In this document: positions 9,026 to 17,326 of the stretch, one piece after another | How the letters are laid out: the number at the start of each line of letters is the position of its first letter | Numbering within the stretch: position 1 is the stretch's first letter | NCBI RefSeq assembly: GCF_900103265.1 | Contig: NZ_FMWX01000001.1 | Span: forward strand, 1,059,753 to 1,123,752 | DNA length: 64,000 nucleotides | Direction: 5' to 3' | Source of the DNA: Sphingomonas sp. NFR15 | GTDB lineage: Bacteria > Pseudomonadota > Alphaproteobacteria > Sphingomonadales > Sphingomonadaceae | Translations under genes and position numbers: made by a program | Notes under the pieces: model-generated | Databases searched by the model: none | The model's input: the letters and a program-made list of their open reading frames with translations, nothing else | Told to the model about the DNA's origin: nothing

Positions 9026-10447
9026 CTATTTCGCGCCGATTCGGCTGCCGACCGCCTGGAACAGGGCGACCGTGTCACTCAGCCGCGCGGCACGCGCCTG
9101 GACGAGTTGCGCACGCGCCTGCGCGTCCGCCGCGGTCGCGTTGAGCAGCGCGAGCGTGCCGATGCTGCCGAGCTGGAGTTGGCGCCGCGCGAAACCCAGC
9201 GCGCGTCCCGAGGCATCGCTGGCGCGGGTCGCCGCGTCGAGCGCTTCGGCATCGGTGCGCAGGCCGCTCAGCGCGTCGGAGACTTCGCCGAACGCCTGAA
9301 GCACCGTCGCGCGATATTGCGCCTTGGCGCCATCGAGCGCAGCCTCGGCGGCGCGCTGCTGGTGGCGCAGCGCGCCGGCGTGGAACAGCGGCTGGGTCAC
9401 ACCGCCGAGGATCGCCCAGAACGGATTGCCGTCCTTGAACATATCGCCGAATGCCTGCGCGGTGCCGCCGGCGCTGGCGCTGAGCTGAATGCTCGGCAAG
9501 CGCGCCGCGATCGCGGTGCCGACATCCGCCCCCGCCCCTTCGAGCTGCGCGCGCGCCGCGCCGATGTCGGGCCGTCGCGTGACGAGATCGGACGGCAGGG
9601 CGAGCGGCAAGCGGGTCGGCAGCGCGAGCGAGTCGAGCGTCGGCAGATCGGGCAAGGCCGCTCCGGCCGGCACGCCGATCAGGCTGCCGATCACGACCCG
9701 CTGGTGCTGTTCCGCGCGCACCAGCGGCGGCAAGGCGACCTCGGCTGCCGCAAGCGCGGTCTGCTGCGTCGCCACGTCGGCGGCGCCGACATCGCCAAGC
9801 TGCTGACGCCGCCGCAACGCGCCGAGAATATCACGGTTGACCGCGATGCTGGTCTGTGTCGCCGCGATCTGCTCGGCGAGCGCCGCGCGCTGGATCACGG
9901 CGGCGACCAGATTCGCGACCACGGTCGCGCGCGCGGCATCGCGCCTGTGCGCCTGCACCTCGGCCGCCGCACGCGCCGAGCGAATCCGCGAGCGCGTCGC
10001 GCCAAACAGATCGAGGCCGTAGCTGACCGTCACCTGCGCGGTGTGGAGGCTGTAGAGATATTGGTTGGCATCCGCGACCGCGGGCGAAAGGTCGCGCGAG
10101 ATACGCGTGCGCTGCGCCTGATAGCTGAGGTCGGCTTGCGGCAAGGCCGCGCCAGCCGCCGCCCTGCCCGTCTCCTGCGCCTGGCGCAGCGACGCTTCGG
10201 CGACCTGGATGTCGTTATTGTGCGCGAGCGCGGTCGCCACCAGCGTGTCGAGCTGACCGCTGCCGAACTCGCGCCACCAGTCGCCGGCGGGCGCGTCGGC
10301 GGTGAGCGCCTGCGCCGGACCGCTCGCCGGGCTGATCGTCTCGGGCTTGGGCGCGGGCGGCAGCGCCGCGTGCGGATCGAGGGTCTTGGGGCCGAGCGCG
10401 CAGCCGCTGGTCGCGAGCAGCGCGGCGATGAGGATCGCGCGCGTCAT
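9026..10447 (-). CDS. RND efflux outer-membrane channel lipoprotein (TolC/NodT type)
   Basis: A 473-aa outer-membrane factor. The N-terminus is a lipoprotein signal with lipobox ATSGC (C16), so it is lipid-anchored. Two repeats rich in alanine and glutamine with the family pattern (QAQETGRAAAGAALPQADLS; PTRLPLALPSDLVTRRPDI) are typical of the OMF superfamily. The ATG overlaps the stop of the RND pump gene by 4 bp. It would form the exit duct of the three-gene efflux system transcribed from about 14.9 kb. Length is normal for the family. Confidence 0.9.
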   Translation of the reverse strand: MTRAILIAALLATSGCALGPKTLDPHAALPPAPKPETISPASGPAQALTADAPAGDWWREFGSGQLDTLVATALAHNNDIQVAEASLRQAQETGRAAAGAALPQADLSYQAQRTRISRDLSPAVADANQYLYSLHTAQVTVSYGLDLFGATRSRIRSARAAAEVQAHRRDAARATVVANLVAAVIQRAALAEQIAATQTSIAVNRDILGALRRRQQLGDVGAADVATQQTALAAAEVALPPLVRAEQHQRVVIGSLIGVPAGAALPDLPTLDSLALPTRLPLALPSDLVTRRPDIGAARAQLEGAGADVGTAIAARLPSIQLSASAGGTAQAFGDMFKDGNPFWAILGGVTQPLFHAGALRHQQRAAEAALDGAKAQYRATVLQAFGEVSDALSGLRTDAEALDAATRASDASGRALGFARRQLQLGSIGTLALLNATAADAQARAQLVQARAARLSDTVALFQAVGSRIGAK

Positions 10448-13400
10448 GCCGGCACCTCCCCATCGCCCGCAGGTGGTGTGTGGTGCCCGACATCGCGGCC
10501 ATGCGCGCCGCGATCGTGGGGCGACACCCGGCGCGAGAAGCGCGCGATCAGCGCGGGCAGCACCAGCAGGATCAGCACCGGCGCCAACGTCATCCCGCCG
10601 ACCACGACGAGCGCGAGCGGCTTCTGCACCTGGCTGCCGATCCCGCTCGACATCGCCGCCGGCAGCAGACCGATCGCGGCGACCAGGCACGTCATCACCA
10701 CGGGGCGCAGGCTATGCGCCACCGTCGTCGCGAGCGACGCCTCGCGATCGATGCCCTCGTCGATCGCGTTGTTATACGTCGTCACCACGAGAATCCCGTC
10801 CATTACCGCGATACCGAACAACGCGACGAAGCCGATCGCCGCCGAGATGCTGAACGGCGTGCCCGACAGCGCCAGCGCGAGGATGCCGCCGATCACCGCC
10901 ATCGGGATCGCCGAGAAGGCGAGCAGACTGTCACGGATCGAGCCGAAATTGGCGTAGAGCAGCAGCAGGATCAGCAGCAGGCTGATCGGGACGACGATCT
11001 CGAGCCGGGCGACGGCGTTGTTGAGATTGTCGAGCTCGCCCGCCCATTCGAGGTGATAGCCCGATGGCAAATGGACGTTGCGTGCGATCCGCGCCTTCGC
11101 CTCCGCCACCGCGCTGCCGAGATCGCGCCCGCGCACCGAATATTTGATCGGGATGTAGCGTTCCTGATGCTCGCGGTAGATGAACGACGCGCCCGAGGTC
11201 AGCCGCACGTTGGCGATTTCGGACAGCGGCACCTGGATCATGCCGGTGCCGCTCGGCGCGGTCGCGCCGATTGTGATGCGGCGGATCGCCTCCACGCTGT
11301 TGCGCTGTTCGGGCTTGAGGCGCACCACGATCGGGAAGTGCCGATCGGTGCCCTTCTCATACAGGTCGGCAGTCGAAGACCCGCCGATCGCGGCGGCGAC
11401 GGTCTGGTTGACGTCGTCGGGCGTGAGCCCGTAACGCGCCGCCGCGCCGCGATCGACATCGACCTGTACGGTCGGCTGGCCGAGCGACTGGAACACGCCG
11501 AGATCGGCGATGCCCTGAACCTTGGCCATCTGATCCTTGATCTGGTCGGCATATTTCTCGAGCGTCGCGAGATCGGGGCCGAACAGCTTGATCGAATTGG
11601 CGCCCTTCACGCCGGAGGCGGCTTCCTCGACGTTATCCTCGATGATCTGCGAGAAGGAGAATTCGACGCCGGGATATTTGTCGGAAAGTCTTTTCGACAA
11701 TTCGGCGATCAACGTGTCCTTGGTCACGCCGCGCGGCCAGGTGTCGAACGGCTTCAGAGGCACGAAGAATTCGGCGTTGAAGAAGCCGGTCGCATCGGTG
11801 CCGTCATCGGGGCGGCCATGCGCGGAGAGCACCGCGTTGACCTCGGGATATTGCATGATGATCCGGCGCACGCCCTTGACCACCGGCTCGCCCGCTTCGA
11901 GGCTGATCGAGGGCGGCAGGCTGGCGCGGATGTACATGTTGCCCTCCTCCAGATGCGGGAGGAACTCGATGCCGAGCGAGCGCGCGCCAATCAGCGCGAC
12001 GGCGAGCAGCAGCACCGCCCCGCCGATCGCGAGAATGCGGTTGCCGAGCGCGAAGGCGGCGGCGGGCTCGTACACGCGCCGCAGCCGCGCGACGATCCAC
12101 GTCTCCACTTCGGAAAGCTTGTCGGGCAGCAGCATCGCCGAGAGCACCGGCGCCACGGTGAAGGTCGCGATCAGCCCGCCGGTGATCGCATAGGCATAGG
12201 TCTTCGCCATCGGCCCGAAGATATGGCCCTCGACGCCGGACAAGGTGAACAACGGCAGGAAGCTGACGATGATGATCGCGGCGGCGAAGAAGATGCCGCG
12301 GCTCACCTCGGAACTCGCGCCGAGGATCGCCGAGAAACGCGTCGCCGTCGTGTAATGGCCATGCCCGCTTTCCACGCGCGCGGTTCGATCGACCATGTGG
12401 CGGAAGATGTTTTCCACCATTATGACGCTGGCATCGACCACAAGCCCGAAATCGAGCGCGCCGACCGAAAGCAGATTCGCGCTCTCCCCCTGCAACACCA
12501 GCAACAGAATCGCGAAGGCGAGCGCGAACGGGATGGTCGCCGCGACGATGATCGCGCTGCGCAAATTGCCGAGGAACAGCACCTGCAAAACGAAGATCAG
12601 CACGATGCCGACCAGCATGTTCTCCAGCACGGTATGGATCGTCAGGTGGATCAGGTCGGAACGGTCGTAGATGCGTTCGAGCTGGACGCCCGGCGGCAGC
12701 ACGCCCGAGCTGTTGATGTCGGCGACTTCCTTCTGCACCGCCTGGATCGTCGGCATCGATTGCGCGCCGCGCTGCATCAGAACGATGCCCTGCACGATAT
12801 CGTCCTGGTCGTTGTAGCCGGCGATGCCGAGCCGCGGCGCGTTACCGATCTGGACGTCCGCCACATCCTTGACGAGGATCGGCTGGCCGCCCGACGTACC
12901 GACCAGCACGTTCTCGATCGCCGAGGCCGACTGGATCAGGCCGACGCCGCGCACGATCGCCGCCTGCGCGCCGAAGTTGATCGTTTGGCCGCCGACGTTG
13001 CTGTCGCTCTTGGAGAGCGCGGTCAGCACCTGCGAGATGGTCGCGTTGTGCGCGGCGAGCCGCGCGCTGTCGATCACCACGTCATAGGTGCGCAGCTTGC
13101 CGCCCCAGCCGGTCACGTCGATCACGCCGGGGATGCGCTTGAAGCGGCGTTGCAGCACCCAGTCCTGCAGGGTCTTGAGGTCCATCACCGAATAGCCCTT
13201 GGGGGCGGTGATCTTGTAGCGGTAGATTTCGCCGACCGGGCTGGTCGGCGACAGCGTCGGCTGCGCACCGCCGGCGAGCGGCGGCAATTGCGAAAGCCGG
13301 TTGATGACCTGCTGCTTGGCCGCCTCGTTGGTCAGGTCATAGCTGAACTGGATCTTGATGTCGGACAGGCCAAACAGCGAGATCGCGCGGATCGCGGTGA

Positions 13401-13632
13401 GATGCGGGATGCCCGCCATGCCGACCTCGATCGGGATGGTGACGTTGCGCTCCATCTCCTCTGCGGACAGGCCGTTGGTCTGGGTGATGACCTCGACCAT
13501 CGGCGGCACGGGATCGGGATACGCCTCGATATTGAGGTTGAGGAAGCCGATCACCCCGGCGAGCAGCATCGCGCAGAAGATGCCGACGATCAGCATCCGC
13601 TGGCGTAGCGCGATCGCGACGAGACGGTTCAT
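10444..13632 (-). CDS. Heavy-metal efflux RND pump (CzcA/CusA family)
   Basis: A 1062-aa inner-membrane proton-driven transporter. Twelve membrane segments and two large periplasmic loops fit the RND family. The TM4 motif DFGLVVDASVIMVEN keeps the two Asp and one Glu that define the heavy-metal (HME) branch, and the N-terminus reads IEAYPDPVPPMVEVITQ as in CzcA/CusA. The stop overlaps the channel gene downstream, and the start overlaps the stop of the adaptor gene (ATGA at both junctions), so all three are translationally coupled. The C-terminus ends in a His-rich tail (HDRGAHGRDVGHHTPP). The exact metal (Cu/Ag, Zn/Co/Cd or Ni) is not determinable here. Confidence 0.92.
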   Translation of the reverse strand: MNRLVAIALRQRMLIVGIFCAMLLAGVIGFLNLNIEAYPDPVPPMVEVITQTNGLSAEEMERNVTIPIEVGMAGIPHLTAIRAISLFGLSDIKIQFSYDLTNEAAKQQVINRLSQLPPLAGGAQPTLSPTSPVGEIYRYKITAPKGYSVMDLKTLQDWVLQRRFKRIPGVIDVTGWGGKLRTYDVVIDSARLAAHNATISQVLTALSKSDSNVGGQTINFGAQAAIVRGVGLIQSASAIENVLVGTSGGQPILVKDVADVQIGNAPRLGIAGYNDQDDIVQGIVLMQRGAQSMPTIQAVQKEVADINSSGVLPPGVQLERIYDRSDLIHLTIHTVLENMLVGIVLIFVLQVLFLGNLRSAIIVAATIPFALAFAILLLVLQGESANLLSVGALDFGLVVDASVIMVENIFRHMVDRTARVESGHGHYTTATRFSAILGASSEVSRGIFFAAAIIIVSFLPLFTLSGVEGHIFGPMAKTYAYAITGGLIATFTVAPVLSAMLLPDKLSEVETWIVARLRRVYEPAAAFALGNRILAIGGAVLLLAVALIGARSLGIEFLPHLEEGNMYIRASLPPSISLEAGEPVVKGVRRIIMQYPEVNAVLSAHGRPDDGTDATGFFNAEFFVPLKPFDTWPRGVTKDTLIAELSKRLSDKYPGVEFSFSQIIEDNVEEAASGVKGANSIKLFGPDLATLEKYADQIKDQMAKVQGIADLGVFQSLGQPTVQVDVDRGAAARYGLTPDDVNQTVAAAIGGSSTADLYEKGTDRHFPIVVRLKPEQRNSVEAIRRITIGATAPSGTGMIQVPLSEIANVRLTSGASFIYREHQERYIPIKYSVRGRDLGSAVAEAKARIARNVHLPSGYHLEWAGELDNLNNAVARLEIVVPISLLLILLLLYANFGSIRDSLLAFSAIPMAVIGGILALALSGTPFSISAAIGFVALFGIAVMDGILVVTTYNNAIDEGIDREASLATTVAHSLRPVVMTCLVAAIGLLPAAMSSGIGSQVQKPLALVVVGGMTLAPVLILLVLPALIARFSRRVSPHDRGAHGRDVGHHTPPAGDGEVPA

Positions 13633-14891
13633 TCGCCCAGACCCGCCTCGTTGACGAACAACGCGCCCGCGGTGACGATCCGCTCACCGGGCTTGAGGCC
13701 GGCGGTGATCTCGACCTGACCGTCCTGTTCCTCGCCCGCCGTCACCGAACGCGCGGCGAGCAGCCCGTCGGGGCGCACGACCCAGACGCGCGCCGAATCG
13801 CCTTCGTGGATGACGGCGGCGGCGGGAACGCGGATCACCTGCCCGGCACCGCTCTGGTGAATCGCGAAGCTCGCGAACATCTGCGGTTTGAGCGCCCCGT
13901 CCGGGTTGGGGATCGCGGCACGCACCGGCAGGCGGTGCGTATCGGGGTCGAGCGCCGCGCCGACCAGGTTGATCGTCGCGTGGAACACGCGGCCGGGCAG
14001 CGCCGGCGTCGTCACCGTCACGGCATCGCCGACATGGACCGCGCTCGCGTCGCTCTGGGCGATCTGCGCGACCAGCCAGACGCGCGAGGGATCGGTGATC
14101 GTCATCACCGGCTTGTCGCCGCCCTGCGACAGATATTGCCCGACCGACACGTCGCGCGTCGCCACGAGGCCGGAGATCGGCGCGTGCAGCGTCGTCATGT
14201 CGTGGATGCCCGACACCTCGCCCGCGCCTTCCAGCGTGTTGATCTCTCCTGGGCTCTTGCCGAGGATGGCGAGCTTGTCGCGCGCGGCGCCGAGTGCTGC
14301 GGCGGCGGTGCGCGCGGCCGCCTGCGCGGCGGCGAGGTCTGCCTGCGCCTGCTGATAATCCTTCAGCGCGCCGCCGGCGGTCGAATAGATCTGCTGTTGC
14401 CGCTCGGCGGTGCGCTGCGCGGTCTGTAGCTGCGCCTGCGCGCTTTGATAGGCGGCGCGCGCCGAGAACAGCCCGTTCCGCGCATCCACGAAATCGTTGG
14501 TCCGCACCGTCAGCAGCGCCTGGCCCTGCTTCACATATTGGCCGGCGTCGGCCAGCACCTGCGCGACCTGCCCCGAATATGGCATCAGCACCGGCGTGCT
14601 GTGATCGGCATCGACCGTGATCGCGCCGGTCGCGAGCGTGCGCGCGTCCGAGTTGCCGATCGCCACGCGCATCGTCTGCAACGCGGCGAACTGATCGGGC
14701 GAGAGGCGCAGCGTGCCGGGCGGCGTCACCGGCGGCGCAGGGGGCGTGCTGCGGGTGAACTGCGCGATCACCATAGCCAGCACCGCGATCACCACGAGCG
14801 CGGCGACGGCCAACCCGAGCCAGCGAAGCTGCGTGCGGGCGGGCAGGCGCGTCGAAGGCGGCAGCGCCTTTGGCTCGTCATGTGTGTGCAT
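13629..14891 (-). CDS. RND efflux periplasmic adaptor (CzcB-like)
   Basis: A 420-aa membrane fusion protein and first gene of the efflux operon. It opens with a histidine/acid patch (MHTHDE), then one membrane anchor (about residues 24-46), a lipoyl-like half motif, an alanine-rich coiled-coil hairpin (about 150-240) and beta-barrel domains. ATG 14891 is chosen because AGGA lies 6 nt upstream on the minus strand. The protein bridges pump and outer-membrane channel in the periplasm. The upstream region contains direct repeats suited to a response regulator. Confidence 0.9.
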   Translation of the reverse strand: MHTHDEPKALPPSTRLPARTQLRWLGLAVAALVVIAVLAMVIAQFTRSTPPAPPVTPPGTLRLSPDQFAALQTMRVAIGNSDARTLATGAITVDADHSTPVLMPYSGQVAQVLADAGQYVKQGQALLTVRTNDFVDARNGLFSARAAYQSAQAQLQTAQRTAERQQQIYSTAGGALKDYQQAQADLAAAQAAARTAAAALGAARDKLAILGKSPGEINTLEGAGEVSGIHDMTTLHAPISGLVATRDVSVGQYLSQGGDKPVMTITDPSRVWLVAQIAQSDASAVHVGDAVTVTTPALPGRVFHATINLVGAALDPDTHRLPVRAAIPNPDGALKPQMFASFAIHQSGAGQVIRVPAAAVIHEGDSARVWVVRPDGLLAARSVTAGEEQDGQVEITAGLKPGERIVTAGALFVNEAGLGE

Positions 14892-15003
14892 CGAATTCCT
14901 GTGTGTTTCGGGCAGGCGCGAAAATGGGTCCGGCGCGGCATTACGCCGCGGCATGGCGGCGTAACAGTGACAAGTCCGTCATCCAGCGGTTATGAAATGC
15001 AAG

Positions 15004-15020
15004 ATTCCGTAACATTCCGT
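15004..15020 (-). promoter_or_regulatory. Direct-repeat site upstream of the metal efflux operon
   Basis: On the minus strand ACGGAAT occurs twice exactly 10 bp apart (15014-15020 and 15004-15010), and a related ACGGACT lies about 30 bp further on. Direct repeats at helical periodicity are typical of OmpR/PhoB-type response regulators, which commonly control metal RND operons (CusR, CzcR). No regulator gene is in the window. The rest of 14892-15209 holds only this site and the hairpin at 15077-15108. Confidence 0.4.
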
Positions 15021-15076
15021 CATGTCGGCAGCATGTCATGGCGCTCGATTCCCCGGTCCGGCAAGAACTGCGGCAT

Positions 15077-15108
15077 CGTCGGCACGCCGGTCTAGCCGGC
15101 AGCCGACG
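15077..15108 (-). terminator. Stem-loop downstream of the tag-antiporter operon
   Basis: A two-part hairpin: CGTCGGC (15077-15083) pairs with GCCGACG (15102-15108), and GCCGG (15086-15090) with CCGGC (15096-15100), loop TCTAG. It lies about 100 bp after the antiporter stop in the minus-strand direction and upstream of the efflux operon promoter. No U-tract follows, so it may stabilise or weakly terminate the message. Confidence 0.4.
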
Positions 15109-15209
15109 ACACTCGCATGACGCGACTACGATCTACCGCGAACGCGGACCATCTATCCCTAGGTTTGATACGGAGGACGCCTGGTGGGTCTTTCCGGCAT
15201 CAGCGAGCG

Positions 15210-16751
15210 TCAGCTCTCGTCGATGCGCCGGTCTTCGTCCGAGACGACGGCGAGTTGCTTCCAGTCGAGATCTTCCTGCAATTGGAGATATTCGTCCGGG
15301 CCGATCTCGTCGGCGTCGCGCAAGGCGTCGAGCCGCTTGCGTTGCGCCAGCACCGCGGCGAGCGAGAGCCCGCGCCGGTGCGCGAGCGGCGCTTCATGGC
15401 CGGGGCCGCTCAGCCGATCATGATGTTCGCGATAGGCCGCGCGGATCGCCTCGGCGGCGTCGCCGGGCTCGTCCTCCAGCCGCGCGAGCGCCGCCTCGGC
15501 GAGCGCCCGTCGTGCCGCGTCGCGCTCCCGCGCGGCATCGCCGCTGCGTTCGAGCTTGAGGAGATGGATCAGCGGCGCGAGCGTCGCGCCCTGCAGCACC
15601 AGCGTCGCCAAAACGACCGCGAAGGCGGTCAGCACGACGAGGTCGCGTTCGGGGAAGCTCGCCGGCAGCGCGAAGGCGGTGGCGAGCGTCACCAGCCCGC
15701 GCATCCCCGCCCAGCCGATCAGCACCGCCTCCCCGCGCGATGCCGGCTCGGCGCCGCCGGCACGGTTGTGGCGGAATTTCGCGAATTCGCGGTACAGGAA
15801 GGCGAGCAGCAGCCGGGTGACGATCACCCCGACCACCACCGCGCTGGTGAGGCCGGCCGCGCGGTGCAGATCGGCGCTCGACATGCCGCCGACGATCCGC
15901 CGCGCCTGCAACCCCATCAGCAGGAAGGCGAGCACGTTGAGCAGGAACACCACCGTTGTCCACACGGCATAGGAATGGACCCGCATCCGGGGCGAATCGG
16001 TGACGCGCGCGTGGTAGGCGATCGTCATCGCGCTGGCGACGGTGGCGAGCACCGGCGACAGATGCAGCCGCTCGGCGATCAGCCAGGTCGCGAAGGCGTG
16101 GACGAACTGGAGCAACGTCGCACCGACGGTATTGCCAGCGAGCGGGGTCATCCGCGACACCAGTGTCCCGTAAGCGATCCCGAACAGGATGCCGCCGGGC
16201 ACCGCGAGCGTCAGCTTGAGCGCGGTGCCGCCATCGATCCCTCCGTGCGACTGCACCGCGAGCGCGGCGCCGAATAGCAGCAGCGTGGTCGCGTCGTTGA
16301 ACAGGCTCTCGCCCTTGAGCAAGGCGTCGACGCGCCGCGCGACCGGCAGATTGACCAGCACCGCCGTCACCGCCGCCGCATCGGGCGGCGAGACGATCGC
16401 GCCGAGCGTCACCGCGACCACGACCGGCAGCCCGAAAGCGCCCGAGCCGATCGCCACCACGACGGCGGTGGTCAGCACCACCGCGCCGACCGCGAAGACG
16501 ATTAGCGGCACCAGCAGCCGCCAGGCCGCGCCGATCGGAAAATCATAGGCCGAATCGATCAGCACCGGGGCGATGAATAGCGCGAGCGCGGTGTTCGGGT
16601 CGATCGGGATGACCGGGGCGCCGGGCACCATCGCAACCGCCACGCCGGCCGCCGCGAGCATCCCCGGATAGGGCAGCCGCACCCGCCGCGCGACCTGCAA
16701 CAGCAGGATTGCGGCGGCGAGCAGCGCGATGAGGCTTTCGAAGAAGCTCAT
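15210..16751 (-). CDS. CPA1-family Na+/H+ antiporter
   Basis: A 513-aa inner-membrane cation/proton antiporter. About 12 hydrophobic segments span residues 1-400, with the family hallmarks SPPDAAAV and GESLFNDATTLLLF (the Asn-Asp pair of CPA1 exchangers). A charged cytoplasmic tail of about 100 residues follows (ERDAARRALAEAALARLE...). The start ATG overlaps the stop of the Tag gene by 4 bp, so the longer open frame is rejected. It would extrude Na+ (or K+) for pH and salt homeostasis. Confidence 0.9.
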   Translation of the reverse strand: MSFFESLIALLAAAILLLQVARRVRLPYPGMLAAAGVAVAMVPGAPVIPIDPNTALALFIAPVLIDSAYDFPIGAAWRLLVPLIVFAVGAVVLTTAVVVAIGSGAFGLPVVVAVTLGAIVSPPDAAAVTAVLVNLPVARRVDALLKGESLFNDATTLLLFGAALAVQSHGGIDGGTALKLTLAVPGGILFGIAYGTLVSRMTPLAGNTVGATLLQFVHAFATWLIAERLHLSPVLATVASAMTIAYHARVTDSPRMRVHSYAVWTTVVFLLNVLAFLLMGLQARRIVGGMSSADLHRAAGLTSAVVVGVIVTRLLLAFLYREFAKFRHNRAGGAEPASRGEAVLIGWAGMRGLVTLATAFALPASFPERDLVVLTAFAVVLATLVLQGATLAPLIHLLKLERSGDAARERDAARRALAEAALARLEDEPGDAAEAIRAAYREHHDRLSGPGHEAPLAHRRGLSLAAVLAQRKRLDALRDADEIGPDEYLQLQEDLDWKQLAVVSDEDRRIDES

Positions 16752-17314
16752 GCGAGCGCGCGCACCTCGGCATGACGAAAGCACGCGCGCGCATGATCGT
16801 TGACCATGCCGACCGCCTGCATCCAGGCGTGGACGATCACCGGGCCGACGAACTTTAACCCGCGCGCCTTGAGCGCCCGCGACATCCTTTCGGACGCCGG
16901 CGTGCTGGCGAGGACATGGCCGTCGCCCTCCACCGGCGCGCCACCGGCGACGTCCCACACGAACGCGGCGAAATCCTCGCCGCGCGCCACCATGTCGAGA
17001 TAGATGCGGGCGGCGGCGATCGTCGCGCGGATCTTGGCGGCGCTGCGCACGATGCCGGGGTCCGCCATCAGCCGTGCGACATCGGCATCGTCGAAGCGCG
17101 CGACGATCGCGGGATCGAAACCCGCGAAGGCGGCGCGGAACGCCTCGCGCTTGTGCAGGATCGTCCGCCACGACAGCCCGGCCTGGAACCCGTCGAGGAC
17201 GAGCGTCTCCCAGAGTTCGCGCGAGTCGCGGAGCGGCACGCCCCACTCCTCATCGTGATATCGTACCATCAGCGCATCGTCGCCGCACCAGGCGCACCGT
17301 GTCTTCCCGGCCAT
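16748..17314 (-). CDS. tag: DNA-3-methyladenine glycosylase I
   Basis: A 188-aa base-excision repair enzyme that removes 3-methyladenine from DNA. The N-terminal CAWC and YHDEEWG motifs and the C-terminal HARAC supply the zinc-binding set of Tag: C7, H20, H174 and C178, matching C4, H17, H175 and C179 of E. coli. Length is normal. The gene is followed with a 4-bp overlap by the antiporter; it begins only 12 bp after the stop of the upstream poxB-like gene, so the three may share a transcript. Confidence 0.95.
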   Translation of the reverse strand: MAGKTRCAWCGDDALMVRYHDEEWGVPLRDSRELWETLVLDGFQAGLSWRTILHKREAFRAAFAGFDPAIVARFDDADVARLMADPGIVRSAAKIRATIAAARIYLDMVARGEDFAAFVWDVAGGAPVEGDGHVLASTPASERMSRALKARGLKFVGPVIVHAWMQAVGMVNDHARACFRHAEVRALA

Positions 17315-17326
17315 TCGCGATCCCCC

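Noticed and set aside
10480..13608. 1042-codon plus-strand open frame opposite the RND pump
   Set aside because: Low-complexity charged product with no motif; the minus strand encodes the pump with conserved HME residues.
16752..17246. N-terminal extension of the antiporter through the tag gene
   Set aside because: It lies wholly in another frame of tag; the ATGA overlap gives a better start.
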